Program-made: the position numbers and the translations under genes
Notes under the pieces: model-generated
The model's database searches: none
Seen by the model: the letters and a program-made list of their open reading frames with translations, nothing else
Told to the model about the DNA's origin: nothing
Assembly (NCBI RefSeq): GCF_004136015.1
Contig: NZ_CP024866.1
Span: 4,531,046 to 4,595,045 of the forward strand
Direction of reading: 5' to 3'
DNA length: 64,000 nucleotides
From: Pseudomonas sp. ACM7
Lineage (GTDB): Bacteria; Pseudomonadota; Gammaproteobacteria; Pseudomonadales; Pseudomonadaceae
Part shown: piece after piece, positions 36,953 to 45,539 of the stretch
How positions within the stretch are numbered: position 1 is the stretch's first letter
Layout of the letters: each line of letters starts with the position of its first letter

Positions 36953-37411
36953 ATGCCTGAACTGTCAGCTTCACATCGCCTGCGAATCGGCCGCTATGCC
37001 GAGCAAAACAGGGTTTATCTCCTGACTGCCAATACCCTGAAGCGGGAGCCGGTTTTCATGGATTTCAGCTTGGGAAGATTGGTCGTACACCAATTCAAAC
37101 AAGCACAGGACCAAGGGTTTGCCGACTCTTTGGCCTTTGTCGTCATGCCTGATCATTTTCATTGGCTTGTCCAGTTGCAAAAAGGGTCGCTGGGCCAGTT
37201 GATGTGCCAGACCAAATCGTTAAGTACTCGCACAATCAATGCCGCCACAGGCAGAACAGGCAGCCTGTGGCAGCAGAGTTTTCATGATCATGCGGTGCGA
37301 CGAGAGGAGGATTTGGTGAAGCTTGCTCGATATGTTGTAGCCAACCCATTGCGGGCGGGGCTGGTTGAGAAGCTTGGCGACTATCCGTTGTGGGATGCGA
37401 TATGGGTTTGA
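36953..37411 (+). CDS. REP-associated tyrosine transposase (RAYT)
   Basis: RAYTs are single-domain Y1 HUH endonucleases linked to the spread of REP/REPIN sequences. The 152-aa protein has the HUH motif VMPDHFHWLVQ (His68, His70), and the catalytic Tyr127 in ARYVVANPLRAGLV. Start ATG 36953 (MPELSASHRLRIGR) fits the family; ATG 36935 is also in frame. It is bracketed by two type B REPINs, one about 100 bp upstream and one 20 bp downstream, the classic arrangement. The gene appears intact. Confidence 0.93.
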   Translation: MPELSASHRLRIGRYAEQNRVYLLTANTLKREPVFMDFSLGRLVVHQFKQAQDQGFADSLAFVVMPDHFHWLVQLQKGSLGQLMCQTKSLSTRTINAATGRTGSLWQQSFHDHAVRREEDLVKLARYVVANPLRAGLVEKLGDYPLWDAIWV

Positions 37412-37430
37412 CGGGATACCGAGTTGCCTT

Positions 37431-37507
37431 CTTCGCGAGCAAGCCCGCTCCCACAGGGGATCTTCGGTGTGGTGGAGATCGAGTGTGGGAGCGGGCTTGC
37501 TCGCGAA
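37431..37507. repeat. REPIN, type B, downstream of the RAYT gene
   Basis: Inverted arms 37431-37455 and 37484-37507 with a short 28-bp spacer. It begins 20 bases after the RAYT stop. Confidence 0.92.
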
Positions 37508-37522
37508 TGGCCGCGCCACGGT

Positions 37523-38131
37523 CTAACGGTCAGGCTCACACCCCTTCAGCACCAACCGGATAATCGTCTGCGCCGCCGCTTCATAGTCGGCCTCATCGAG
37601 CTTGACCTTTCCGGTCACCGCGGAAATCTGCCAGTCGAAGTCGGCATAGGTCTGGGTCGCGGCCCAGATGCTGAACATCAGGTGGTTGGGGTCGATCGGG
37701 GCGATCTGGCCGCGGTCGATCCAGGTCTGGATGCAGTCGATGTTGTGCTTGGCCTGGCCGTTGAGCCGTTCAACCAGATCAGCGCTCAGGTGCGGCGCGC
37801 CATGCATGATTTCGCTGGCGAATACCTTGGAGGCGAAGGGCAGGTCGCGGGAGATGCGGATTTTCGAGCGAATGTAGCCGCTCAGCACTTCACTGGGCAC
37901 GCCGTCGGCATTGAACGGTGTCGAGGCCTGCAGAATCGGTTCGATGATGCTTTCCAGGACCTCGCGGTAGAGGTTTTCCTTGGATTTGAAATAGTAATAG
38001 ACGTTGGGCTTGGGCAATCCCGCCTTGGCTGCGATGTCACTGGTTTTGGTCGCAGCGAAGCCCTTGTCGGCAAATTCTTCACTGGCGGCACGCAGGATCA
38101 GTTCTTTGTTGCGCTCGCGGATGGTGCTCAT
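37523..38131 (-). CDS. TetR-family regulator, RutR-like
   Basis: The 202-aa protein has an N-terminal TetR HTH (ILRAASEEFADKGFAATKTS, then DIAAKAGLPKPNVYYYFKSK) and a C-terminal domain resembling the YcdC/RutR type (FASEIMHGAPHLSADL, WIDRGQIAPIDPNHLMFSIW). RutR senses pyrimidines; whether this protein does is unknown, and no pyrimidine genes lie nearby. ATG 38131 is chosen; a further in-frame ATG is at 38170. Confidence 0.88.
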   Translation of the reverse strand: MSTIRERNKELILRAASEEFADKGFAATKTSDIAAKAGLPKPNVYYYFKSKENLYREVLESIIEPILQASTPFNADGVPSEVLSGYIRSKIRISRDLPFASKVFASEIMHGAPHLSADLVERLNGQAKHNIDCIQTWIDRGQIAPIDPNHLMFSIWAATQTYADFDWQISAVTGKVKLDEADYEAAAQTIIRLVLKGCEPDR

Positions 38132-38265
38132 AAACCAGGGGGTTCCTTGCCTGTTCTGGCGGTTGCGCATGGTAGCACCGGCCTCGCGCGGCGCTCAAGA
38201 ATGCCCCGTGCGGCACCCGGCCGCGCTATGCTGCGCGGCATTCATTCAAGAAGGAAACCTGATTC

Positions 38266-39180
38266 ATGGCAGGAAGCAGTTTGCTGGTGCTGATCGATGA
38301 CATCGCCGCGGTACTCGACGATGTGGCGTTGATGACCAAAATGGCCGCCAAGAAAACCGCTGGCGTGCTCGGCGACGATCTGGCGCTCAATGCCCAGCAG
38401 GTTTCCGGTGTGCGTGCCGAGCGGGAAATCCCGGTGGTGTGGGCGGTGGCCAAGGGGTCGTTTCTCAACAAGCTGATCCTGGTGCCCTCGGCGTTGGCTA
38501 TCAGCGCGTTCATTCCCTGGCTGGTCACACCGTTGTTGATGATCGGCGGCGCGTACCTGTGTTTCGAAGGTTTCGAAAAGCTGGCCCATAAATTCCTGCA
38601 CAGCAAGGCTGAAGACCAGGCCGAGCATGCAGAGCTGGTCGAGGCCGTGGCTGATCCGGCGGTCGATCTGGTGGCGTTCGAGCAGGACAAGATCAAAGGC
38701 GCCATCCGCACCGACTTCATTCTCTCTGCAGAAATCATCGCAATCACCCTGGGCATCGTGGCGGATGCCTCGCTGACTCAACAAGTCATCGTGCTTTCGG
38801 GCATTGCCATCGTCATGACCATCGGCGTGTATGGCCTGGTGGCCGGCATCGTCAAACTCGACGACCTCGGCTTGTGGCTGACTCAGAAGCCAGGACAGAT
38901 GGCCAAAAGCTTTGGCGGCGGGATCCTGCGTGCGGCGCCGTACATGATGAAAAGCCTGTCGGTGATCGGCACGGCGGCGATGTTTCTGGTGGGTGGCGGA
39001 ATTCTCACCCATGGCGTGCCGGTGGTTCATCACTGGATTGAAAGCGTCAGTGCAGGGGCGGGCGGTGCCGGGTTTGTCGTGCCGACGTTGCTGAATGCGG
39101 TGGCGGGGATTGTGGCGGGGGCCATTGTGTTGGCCTGTGTCATGGTCGTCAGCAAAATCTACAAGGCGCTGAAAGGCTAA
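38266..39180 (+). CDS. DUF808 (YedI-like) membrane protein
   Basis: The 304-aa protein starts [21 protein letters not shown], matching the DUF808/YedI family, and has several membrane segments (about 70-100, 170-205, 225-265, 270-300). The family has no assigned function. It is divergent from the tetR-like gene (135 bp apart), so regulation by that protein is possible. Confidence 0.9.
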   Translation: MAGSSLLVLIDDIAAVLDDVALMTKMAAKKTAGVLGDDLALNAQQVSGVRAEREIPVVWAVAKGSFLNKLILVPSALAISAFIPWLVTPLLMIGGAYLCFEGFEKLAHKFLHSKAEDQAEHAELVEAVADPAVDLVAFEQDKIKGAIRTDFILSAEIIAITLGIVADASLTQQVIVLSGIAIVMTIGVYGLVAGIVKLDDLGLWLTQKPGQMAKSFGGGILRAAPYMMKSLSVIGTAAMFLVGGGILTHGVPVVHHWIESVSAGAGGAGFVVPTLLNAVAGIVAGAIVLACVMVVSKIYKALKG

Positions 39181-39208
39181 AACCTGGCACTGACCAAAAA
39201 TGTGGGAA

Positions 39209-39309
39209 CGGGCTTGCTCCGGGCGGCGTTCCGACGAAAGCGGCGGAACATTCAACATCGATGTGACTGACAGACCGCTTTCGTCGGAACGCCGCCCGGA
39301 GCAAGCCCG
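39209..39309. repeat. Long-arm inverted repeat, REPIN type C
   Basis: Perfect 35-bp arms at 39209-39243 and 39275-39309 around a 31-bp spacer. The outer end (GGGCTTGCTC) resembles type B, but the arm then reads CGGGCGGCGTTCCGACGAAA, unlike other copies here. Confidence 0.9.
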
Positions 39310-39347
39310 CACACAGTTGATTTGTGGTGTTTGAGATTCCGTGCATG

Positions 39348-39385
39348 AAAAAGGCCATTCGATTCGGATCGAATGGCCTTTTTTT
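39348..39385. terminator. Bidirectional terminator between DUF808 and mlaA
   Basis: Stem AAAAAGGCCATTCGAT/ATCGAATGGCCTTTTT with a TCGG-type loop and T-run in both directions; ends the minus-strand mlaA operon and may stop DUF808 transcription. Confidence 0.88.
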
Positions 39386-39397
39386 GTTGCCGATGAA

Positions 39398-40186
39398 TTA
39401 CTCGGCGATCTGCAACTTGCGCGACTCGGTGTACACGTAGCGCACTTTCTCGTACTCGAATGGCGAGTTCAGCTGGCCATAGCGGAAGCTGTTCTGGTAG
39501 CGCTTGTCGATACCACGCAGGACCCAGATTTCCGGATGGTTTTCGCTGACTTCGGAGACGTTCAGGAAGTTGATCGCCGACTCTGCGGTGAAATCGACCG
39601 CCAGGCCCCCGGTGTCGCGGATGTTGGAAGGTCCGAGGATCGGCAACACGAAGTAGGCGCCGCCCGGTACACCGTAGAAGCCCAGCGTCTGGCCGAAGTC
39701 TTCGTTCTGGCGCGGCAGACCCATGGCGGTGGCCGGGTCCCACAGGCCGGCGATGCCGACGGTGGTGTTGAGCAGCAGGCGCGCGGTGGTTTCCATCGAG
39801 CGCTGCCCCTTGAACTGCAGCAGGCTGTTCAACAGGTTCGGCACGTCACCGAGGTTGTTGAAGAAGTTGCTGACACCGGTGCGCAGGAAACTCGGCGTGA
39901 TGTAGCGATAGCCATCGACCACTGGCAGGAACACCCATTGGTCGAAGCGGTAGTTGAAGTGGTAGACGCGGCGGTTCCACTCTTCCAGCGGGTCGTAGAC
40001 GGCCAGCGCGCTAAGCGTCGAGCGTTCGAACTCGCGCTGATCCAGCCCAGGGTTGAATTTGAGTTTGCTCAGCGGCTCCTTGAAGCCGTCATTGTCAATC
40101 ACAACCGGTGCGTTGGCTTTGCTGTTGTCGGCATTGGCTACGCCTGCACAGAGTAACGCTGCGATAAGCAGGAGATATTTAGCCAC
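39398..40186 (-). CDS. mlaA: Phospholipid-trafficking outer-membrane protein MlaA (VacJ)
   Basis: MlaA removes misplaced phospholipids from the outer leaflet of the outer membrane. The 262-aa product has the family features DPLEEWNRRVYHFN, FLRTGVSNFFNNLGDVPNLLN, LLNTTVGIAGLWDPA and FVLPILGPSNIRDTGG. The signal sequence ends ANA-DNS, with no convincing lipobox, unlike the E. coli lipoprotein. GTG 40186 is the start; it overlaps the upstream hydrolase gene by eight bases. Confidence 0.93.
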   Translation of the reverse strand: MAKYLLLIAALLCAGVANADNSKANAPVVIDNDGFKEPLSKLKFNPGLDQREFERSTLSALAVYDPLEEWNRRVYHFNYRFDQWVFLPVVDGYRYITPSFLRTGVSNFFNNLGDVPNLLNSLLQFKGQRSMETTARLLLNTTVGIAGLWDPATAMGLPRQNEDFGQTLGFYGVPGGAYFVLPILGPSNIRDTGGLAVDFTAESAINFLNVSEVSENHPEIWVLRGIDKRYQNSFRYGQLNSPFEYEKVRYVYTESRKLQIAE

Positions 40187-41477
40187 GGAAGAACTCCAGC
40201 ATGGCGTCGCTGTTGACGCGGTAATTAAGGTTGCCGCAATGGCCGCCCAGTGGATAAACGGTCAAACGATCGCCAAAGGTCTTGCGCAGGAAACCGAGGT
40301 CGCCAGGGCCGAGGATCACGTCGTCGGCGTTGTGCATGACGGCGATTTTCGGGCTGTCGTGCAGGTAATCCTTGAGTGCATACAAGCTGACCTGGTCGAT
40401 CAGTTGCAGCAGGCTGCCGCCGTCGGTGCGGGCGCGCCACATAGGGATGAGCTGTTCGGTGATGTAACAGTCGAAGTCGCACTGCAGCGCACGCTTGAGG
40501 TACGGTGTGAGGCTAGTGCCTTCGGTAATCGGGTACTTCGGCGGGGTGATGAGGCCACGGCGGTTGATCAGGTCCGAGGTGAAGGCAATGTCGGCGGCCG
40601 AGAAGCGGAATGAGGTGCCGATCAGCATGGCCATCTGTTCGTTGCTCAGGTGCTGCTTGGACTGCTGGAAGTCGTAGAGCAGGGCATCGTTGAGGTCGAT
40701 GTAGCCCTTCTGCTGGAAGTAGCGGGTCAGTTTGTTCAGCACCAGCTCATAGAAGGTGGTGGTGTTGTTAATGCCCTTGACCTCGGTCTGGACCAACTTG
40801 TCCAGGTTGGTGATCGAGGTGTAGAGGTTGACCGGCGGGTTGAGCAGCAAGACTTTCTTGAAGTTGAAGCTGCGACGGGTTTCGTCCAGGTGCGCGACAA
40901 ATGCCGCGTCCAGGGCACCCAGGCTGTAGCCGGTCAAGTAGTAATCGGTGACGGGGACTTTCGGGTTTTGTGCCCGCACGGCCTGCATTACCCGGTACAT
41001 GTCTTCGGCATCGTCCTCGGTGATACCCGGGGTGGCGAAGCGTGAGGCGGCGCTCATGAAGTCGAAGCTGGTAGGCGACGACAGTTGCACCACATGGTAG
41101 CCGGCCTTGTAGTACAGCTTTTTCAGGTATTCGTTAAGGCTGCTGTCGTAGCGCGCGCCGGTGCCGGAGATCAGGAAAATCAGCGGTGCGGCTTTATCCT
41201 GAGTGGCGATGCGATAGGTGAGCTTCTTCACCGGCCAGAAGTTGTCCGGCAGGTCGAACTCACGCTCCGGGCGCAAGGTAACGCTGCGTGTCTGCTGATC
41301 GATGTCGTCGTCCAGCGGCAACTCCGGACGCAGGTTCGGCGGTGTCGTGGCAATGGTCGCCTCGAACGGGTTGGTCAAGGGGTAGCCATAGCTGGCAGCG
41401 TCGATATCGACGGCCAGTGCGGACGCACTCAAAATAAGGCCGCCAAACAGGGCGGCGAAGCGCAAGAAACGGAGCAT
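40179..41477 (-). CDS. Exported alpha/beta-hydrolase-like protein coupled to mlaA
   Basis: The 432-aa protein has a signal peptide (cleavage near ALA-VD, about 22) and an alpha/beta-hydrolase core with PLIFLISGTGARYDSSLNEYL, nucleophile motif GYSLGALDAA and a C-terminal His in GGHCGN. Such proteins have been annotated as serine/threonine kinases, for which no kinase motif is seen. Translational overlap with mlaA suggests a role in envelope lipid handling; this is inference. Confidence 0.85.
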   Translation of the reverse strand: MLRFLRFAALFGGLILSASALAVDIDAASYGYPLTNPFEATIATTPPNLRPELPLDDDIDQQTRSVTLRPEREFDLPDNFWPVKKLTYRIATQDKAAPLIFLISGTGARYDSSLNEYLKKLYYKAGYHVVQLSSPTSFDFMSAASRFATPGITEDDAEDMYRVMQAVRAQNPKVPVTDYYLTGYSLGALDAAFVAHLDETRRSFNFKKVLLLNPPVNLYTSITNLDKLVQTEVKGINNTTTFYELVLNKLTRYFQQKGYIDLNDALLYDFQQSKQHLSNEQMAMLIGTSFRFSAADIAFTSDLINRRGLITPPKYPITEGTSLTPYLKRALQCDFDCYITEQLIPMWRARTDGGSLLQLIDQVSLYALKDYLHDSPKIAVMHNADDVILGPGDLGFLRKTFGDRLTVYPLGGHCGNLNYRVNSDAMLEFFRG

Positions 41478-41701
41478 GACTAGATCCCTTAGAGAAAGGT
41501 GCCGAATGAAGTTCGCAGGCTATGACCACGGGGTTTGCGCCAAAGTGCCATGGATCGGCACCAATCAGGCCTAATTTCGGAGTAATGGTAGCTGGACGAT
41601 ACACTCTGCAGCGATTTCGTGACCAATTATCTCTTGCACGCGTTTGCTTACCGCTGGCGGGGGATTAAGCTGGCCGCCGTTTTCGTTTATTGGAGTGCTT
41701 C

Positions 41702-42070
41702 ATGTCCCGCCGTCTGCCTGTGATTCTGCTGCTCGTTCTCCTGCCATTATGGCTGGCCGCCAGTTATGGCGCGCGTTATGGCTTTATGGAAGATGCTCAA
41801 TGGGTCGGCATCTGTGTGGACGAAGCGAGTCGCTGGGAATGCCAGGTTCGTTCAAGCCTGGGCTTGATGATTCACTTCAATGTCTTGGGCTTCGCGGCAT
41901 TGGCGGCAGCCTTTATCGGTTTTGTGCTGCCGGGCCGGGCAGGGTGGTGGTTGGCGGTGCTGGCGCTGGTGTTCGGTTTTCCGGCGTTGGCGTTGTACAA
42001 CACAACTTTGGCTGTTTTTGCGGTGGTGATTGCTGGGTTGCGTCTGGTCAGGGCTTCCCGCAGCGCCTGA
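41702..42070 (+). CDS. Small membrane protein of unknown function
   Basis: The 122-aa product has an N-terminal membrane helix (about 5-25) followed by a short periplasmic loop with two Cys (GICVDEASRWECQ) and two or three further helices (about 55-115). ATG 41702 has GGAG about 10 bases upstream. No family recognised. Confidence 0.75.
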   Translation: MSRRLPVILLLVLLPLWLAASYGARYGFMEDAQWVGICVDEASRWECQVRSSLGLMIHFNVLGFAALAAAFIGFVLPGRAGWWLAVLALVFGFPALALYNTTLAVFAVVIAGLRLVRASRSA

Positions 42071-42078
42071 CAGTCAGT

Positions 42079-42161
42079 CTTCGCGAGCAAGCCCGCTCCC
42101 ACATTCGAACGCATCTATCATGAGAACGCGGTCAAATGTGGGAGCGGGCTTGCTCGCGAAG
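42079..42161. repeat. REPIN, type B
   Basis: Perfect 27-bp arms at 42079-42105 and 42135-42161, spacer 29 bp, between two convergent genes. Confidence 0.92.
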
Positions 42162-42184
42162 GGGTCAGCAGATGCACCGAAGAT

Positions 42185-43738
42185 TTACCCCTTGCGAACC
42201 CGCAAACTGCGCCACAACGCTGCAACCATCAACACACTCACCAGCGCCCAACCCCAGGCCTGCTGATTCTGCAACCCTTCACGGTAAAGCTGCGGCGCAA
42301 TGCCAGCACCGATGATGAAGGTCAGCAGGGCAATCTCCCGACGCGGCACGCTCACCGGGCGGCACAGATAGACCAGCGCCGGCAGGATGAATGCAACACT
42401 CGGGAAGCTGCGATAACGCGGATCGAACACCAGCTCCAGCATCGTCACCGCAGCGGCAAAACCGGCCGCAGCGAGCAACCAGCCCGCCCGACGTTCCAGC
42501 GCATTGAACGCCCGTCCGCGCCAGCCAGTGCGAGCGCTCAGAGTCAGTGCCGCATGGGCCAGCACCAACACGTTGAGCGCCGTCAGCAAAGCGACCCACA
42601 ACCATTCACTGGCAAACCGCGTGGTGACCCGGGCCAGGTCGCCCCAGGCGCCAATCGAGCAGGCGGCCAGCGCACCGAGCAGCGGTAGAACCAGCGCTGC
42701 GCGAGTGCTGCGTACACGTCCACCGAGGATGAGTGTGCCGAGGAAGATCAAACCACCCACCACCAGCCACTGCGTCCAGTAAGGCACGTTCGACACCGGA
42801 CCGGCGAGCACGCCCTTGTCCTGGCGATCGGCATCGAACAGCCCCCAGTAACCACCGACCGCACCTTCGCTGGCGCGTTTCCACGGCTGGTCGAAGGCTT
42901 CGATCAGGTTGTAATGCCAGCCTTGCTGCTCCGCCATGATGACAAAACCACGAATGAACTTGGCTTCATTGACCCGGCTCGGCAGGGCGGTTTCACGCTG
43001 ACGGCCTTCGCTGGGCCAGCCGGTTTCGCCAATCATCACGTCCTTGGGTGCGAACTTGTTGCCGAACACCTGACGTACTTCGGCCACATGCTGCAGGGCG
43101 GCGTCGATGTTCGACGGGTCATCTTCCCAGTACGGCAACAAATGGATGGTCAGGAAATCCACCGCCGGGGCGATTTCCGGGTGCTTGAGCCAGAACTCCC
43201 AGACGTCGGCGTAAGTGACAGGTTGTTTGACCTGGCTTTTGACTTTATTAATGAGCTTGGCCAGCTGCGCGCCAGTGACTTCCTTGCGCAACAGGGTTTC
43301 ATTGCCGACGATCACTGAGGTCACCACGTCCGCGTTGGCGTTGGCCGAGGCGATCAGCAGGTCGACTTCCTTGGCGGTGTCCACCGGGTTGCTGTTGACC
43401 CAGGCGCCGATCATCAGTTTCAGCCCGTGCTTGCGCGCCAGGTCGGGCAGGGCCTCGAGGCCGGTCATGGAATAGGTGCGGATGCATTCGAAGCTTTTTG
43501 CCAGCAGCGCGAGGTCGGCGTCCATGCGCTCGGGGCGCAGCTTGAACGGCTGATCGAACGGCGATTGGTCCTTGTCGAACGGGGTGTAGGAGGCGCATTG
43601 CAACTTGTGCGTCGCGCTGGCCACGTCCGGCAGCACCACCGGTTTACCGAGGCCGTACCAGAAGCCACCAAGGGCAAAAAGCCCCAGCAGGCAGGCGAAT
43701 AGGTAAGCAAAGAAAGGAAAGCGGGATGTCGCGGGCAT
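42185..43738 (-). CDS. GH17-family glycosyl hydrolase/transferase with membrane helices
   Basis: The 517-aa protein has an N-terminal helix (about 8-30), a periplasmic GH17-type TIM barrel (about 45-320) with candidate acid/base Glu147 in VGNETLL and nucleophile Glu238 in MIGETGWPSEG, and about seven C-terminal membrane helices. Related proteins act on beta-1,3/1,6-glucans, for example glucan transfer in cyclic-glucan synthesis. ATG 43738 is chosen; longer in-frame starts have no support. Confidence 0.87.
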   Translation of the reverse strand: MPATSRFPFFAYLFACLLGLFALGGFWYGLGKPVVLPDVASATHKLQCASYTPFDKDQSPFDQPFKLRPERMDADLALLAKSFECIRTYSMTGLEALPDLARKHGLKLMIGAWVNSNPVDTAKEVDLLIASANANADVVTSVIVGNETLLRKEVTGAQLAKLINKVKSQVKQPVTYADVWEFWLKHPEIAPAVDFLTIHLLPYWEDDPSNIDAALQHVAEVRQVFGNKFAPKDVMIGETGWPSEGRQRETALPSRVNEAKFIRGFVIMAEQQGWHYNLIEAFDQPWKRASEGAVGGYWGLFDADRQDKGVLAGPVSNVPYWTQWLVVGGLIFLGTLILGGRVRSTRAALVLPLLGALAACSIGAWGDLARVTTRFASEWLWVALLTALNVLVLAHAALTLSARTGWRGRAFNALERRAGWLLAAAGFAAAVTMLELVFDPRYRSFPSVAFILPALVYLCRPVSVPRREIALLTFIIGAGIAPQLYREGLQNQQAWGWALVSVLMVAALWRSLRVRKG

Positions 43739-44080
43739 GGTCAGGCCGTCTGGGAGCAAAGCCGCGCATGTTACCTTCATTTGCCGCGTGCTTGGTGGCC
43801 TGCATACTTTTGACATGCAAAGTTTGGGCGGATTGGCCGGCGGACTTCCGGTGGTCTAGATTAATGGCGTTCTGATGTCGTTTCTCGATGCCTTGAGGTC
43901 GCTGGCAGAGCAGGTCGCCATTGTCTTGAGGTTGATTATCGACGCATCAGTGCTCTCATAGATAAATCGCGCTGATGTTCGGACGAGTTTGCGGTGGGCG
44001 TGATGGGGGCGCTGTGCACCATAACAATACGTTGACGCGACTCGGCATCCGTCGAGCGCAGCACTTTCGGGGAAGTAACG
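43739..44080. other. Intergenic stretch without recognised features
   Basis: 342 bases between divergent genes. No convincing open frame, REPIN or terminator; it presumably holds the promoters of the GH17 gene and the binding-protein gene, but no clear hexamer pair stands out. Confidence 0.5.
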
Positions 44081-44932
44081 ATGAAGATGCGACGACTCTT
44101 GGGCGCCGGTGCCGCTTTGGTGCTGGCGATCAGTTCTACTGTAGCCAGCGCCGAAGGCAAGGCAGTGACTATCGGTTATGTCGACGGCTGGTCGGACAGT
44201 GTTGCCACGACCAACGTGGCCGCTGAAGTGATCAGGCAGAAACTCGGTTATGACGTGAAACTGCAAGCAGTCGCCACCGGGATCATGTGGCAGGGTGTGG
44301 CCACTGGCAAACTCGATGCCATGATGTCTGCGTGGCTGCCTGTGACTCATGGTGAATACTGGACCAAGAACAAGGATCAAGTCGTCGATTACGGTCCGAA
44401 CTTCAAGGACGCGAGAATTGGCCTGATCGTGCCGGAGTACGTCAAAGCTAAAAGTATTGCCGATCTGAAAACCGACGACAGCTTCAAAGGTCGCATCGTC
44501 GGCATCGACGCCGGTTCGGGCGTGATGCTCAAGTCCGAGCAGGCAATCAAGGACTACGATCTGACCGGCTATCAACTCAAGGCCAGTTCCGGCGCCGGCA
44601 TGATTGCCGAGCTGACCCGTGCCGAGAAGAAAAACGAATCCATTGCTGTCACCGGTTGGGTGCCGCACTGGATGTTCGCCAAGTGGAAACTGCGCTTCCT
44701 GGACGACCCGAAAGGCGTTTATGGTGCGGCTGAAACTGTAAACAACATCGGCAGCAAAGAGCTGGCAACCAAGGCGCCGGAAGTTGCCAAGTTCATGAAG
44801 AACTTCCAGTGGGCGTCGAAAGACGAAATCGGTGAAGTCATGTTGGCCATTCAGGATGGTGCCAAACCTGAAGTCGCCGCGAAGGATTGGGTGGCCAAAC
44901 ACCCGGAACGCGTTGCAGACTGGACCAAATGA
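44081..44932 (+). CDS. Glycine betaine-type ABC transporter substrate-binding protein
   Basis: The 283-aa protein has a signal peptide (cleavage VASA, about 24) and an OpuAC-type domain (IGYVDGWSDSVATTNVAAEV, GVATGKLDAMMSAWLPVTHG, GSGVMLKSEQAIKDY, VTGWVPHWMFAKWKLRFL). Aromatic Trp residues likely form the quaternary-amine cage. No permease or ATPase follows, so it is an orphan binding protein. Betaine, choline or carnitine are possible ligands. Confidence 0.9.
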   Translation: MKMRRLLGAGAALVLAISSTVASAEGKAVTIGYVDGWSDSVATTNVAAEVIRQKLGYDVKLQAVATGIMWQGVATGKLDAMMSAWLPVTHGEYWTKNKDQVVDYGPNFKDARIGLIVPEYVKAKSIADLKTDDSFKGRIVGIDAGSGVMLKSEQAIKDYDLTGYQLKASSGAGMIAELTRAEKKNESIAVTGWVPHWMFAKWKLRFLDDPKGVYGAAETVNNIGSKELATKAPEVAKFMKNFQWASKDEIGEVMLAIQDGAKPEVAAKDWVAKHPERVADWTK

Positions 44933-44963
44933 TTTGAGCTGACGCGTCTGGTCAGCACTTCTC

Positions 44964-44998
44964 AAGGCCCCTTGGCAGTCATGCCAAGGGGCCTTTTG
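44964..44998 (+). terminator. Intrinsic terminator after the betaine-binding gene
   Basis: Stem AAGGCCCCTTGGCA/TGCCAAGGGGCCTT followed by a short T-run, 32 bases after the stop. Confidence 0.87.
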
Positions 44999-45008
44999 CT
45001 TTTCCCCA

Positions 45009-45096
45009 GTGGGAGCGAGCCTGCTCGCGAAGGCGGTGTGTCAGTCGACATAGATATTGACTGACACACCGCCTTCGCGAGCAGGCTCGCTCCCAC
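45009..45096. repeat. REPIN, type B, with paired C-T change
   Basis: Perfect 37-bp arms at 45009-45045 and 45060-45096, only 14 bp of spacer. The core reads GCCTGCTCGC and GCGAGCAGGC, whereas other copies have CTTGCTCGC and GCGAGCAAG; both arms carry the change. Confidence 0.93.
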
Positions 45097-45227
45097 ATTG
45101 TTTAGGGGATGCTGGGAAATGGCGATTCTGTCATGTCGTTCTAATACTAAGGTCGTCTGGAACCAGTTCAGTAGCCGCATAGAGTGGATAACGTTCCAAC
45201 TTCATCTGTGCTGCGAGGATAAAAACA

Positions 45228-45539
45228 ATGAACGACAGCATTTACCTCTCGATTCAAAACAGCCCGCTCTTCAAGGAGCTGGTTAGTAAGCGAGAAAGGT
45301 TCGCCTGGATTCTTTCGGCGATCATGCTTGGGCTTTACTCCGGATTCATCCTTTTGATTGCTTACGGGCCGCATATTCTGGGGGCGAAAATCAGCCCCGA
45401 GTCTTCGATTACCTGGGGGATACCGATTGGTGTCGGGCTGATTCTCTCGGCCTTTATCCTGACTGCAATCTACGTACGACGCGCCAATGGCGAATTCGAC
45501 GACCTGAACAATGCGATTCTCAAGGAGGCTCAGCAATGA
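45228..45539 (+). CDS. yjcH: DUF485 membrane protein (YjcH)
   Basis: The 103-aa protein has two membrane helices (about 25-47 and 60-82) and the family N-terminus [17 protein letters not shown]. YjcH-type genes are translationally coupled to actP; the stop overlaps the actP ATG (ATGA). Likely an accessory of the acetate symporter. Confidence 0.92.
   Translation: MNDSIYLSIQNSPLFKELVSKRERFAWILSAIMLGLYSGFILLIAYGPHILGAKISPESSITWGIPIGVGLILSAFILTAIYVRRANGEFDDLNNAILKEAQQ

Noticed and set aside
40179..41477. Serine/threonine kinase annotation for the mlaA-linked protein
   Set aside because: No kinase glycine loop, HRD or DFG motifs; the visible features are a signal peptide and an alpha/beta-hydrolase nucleophile motif.
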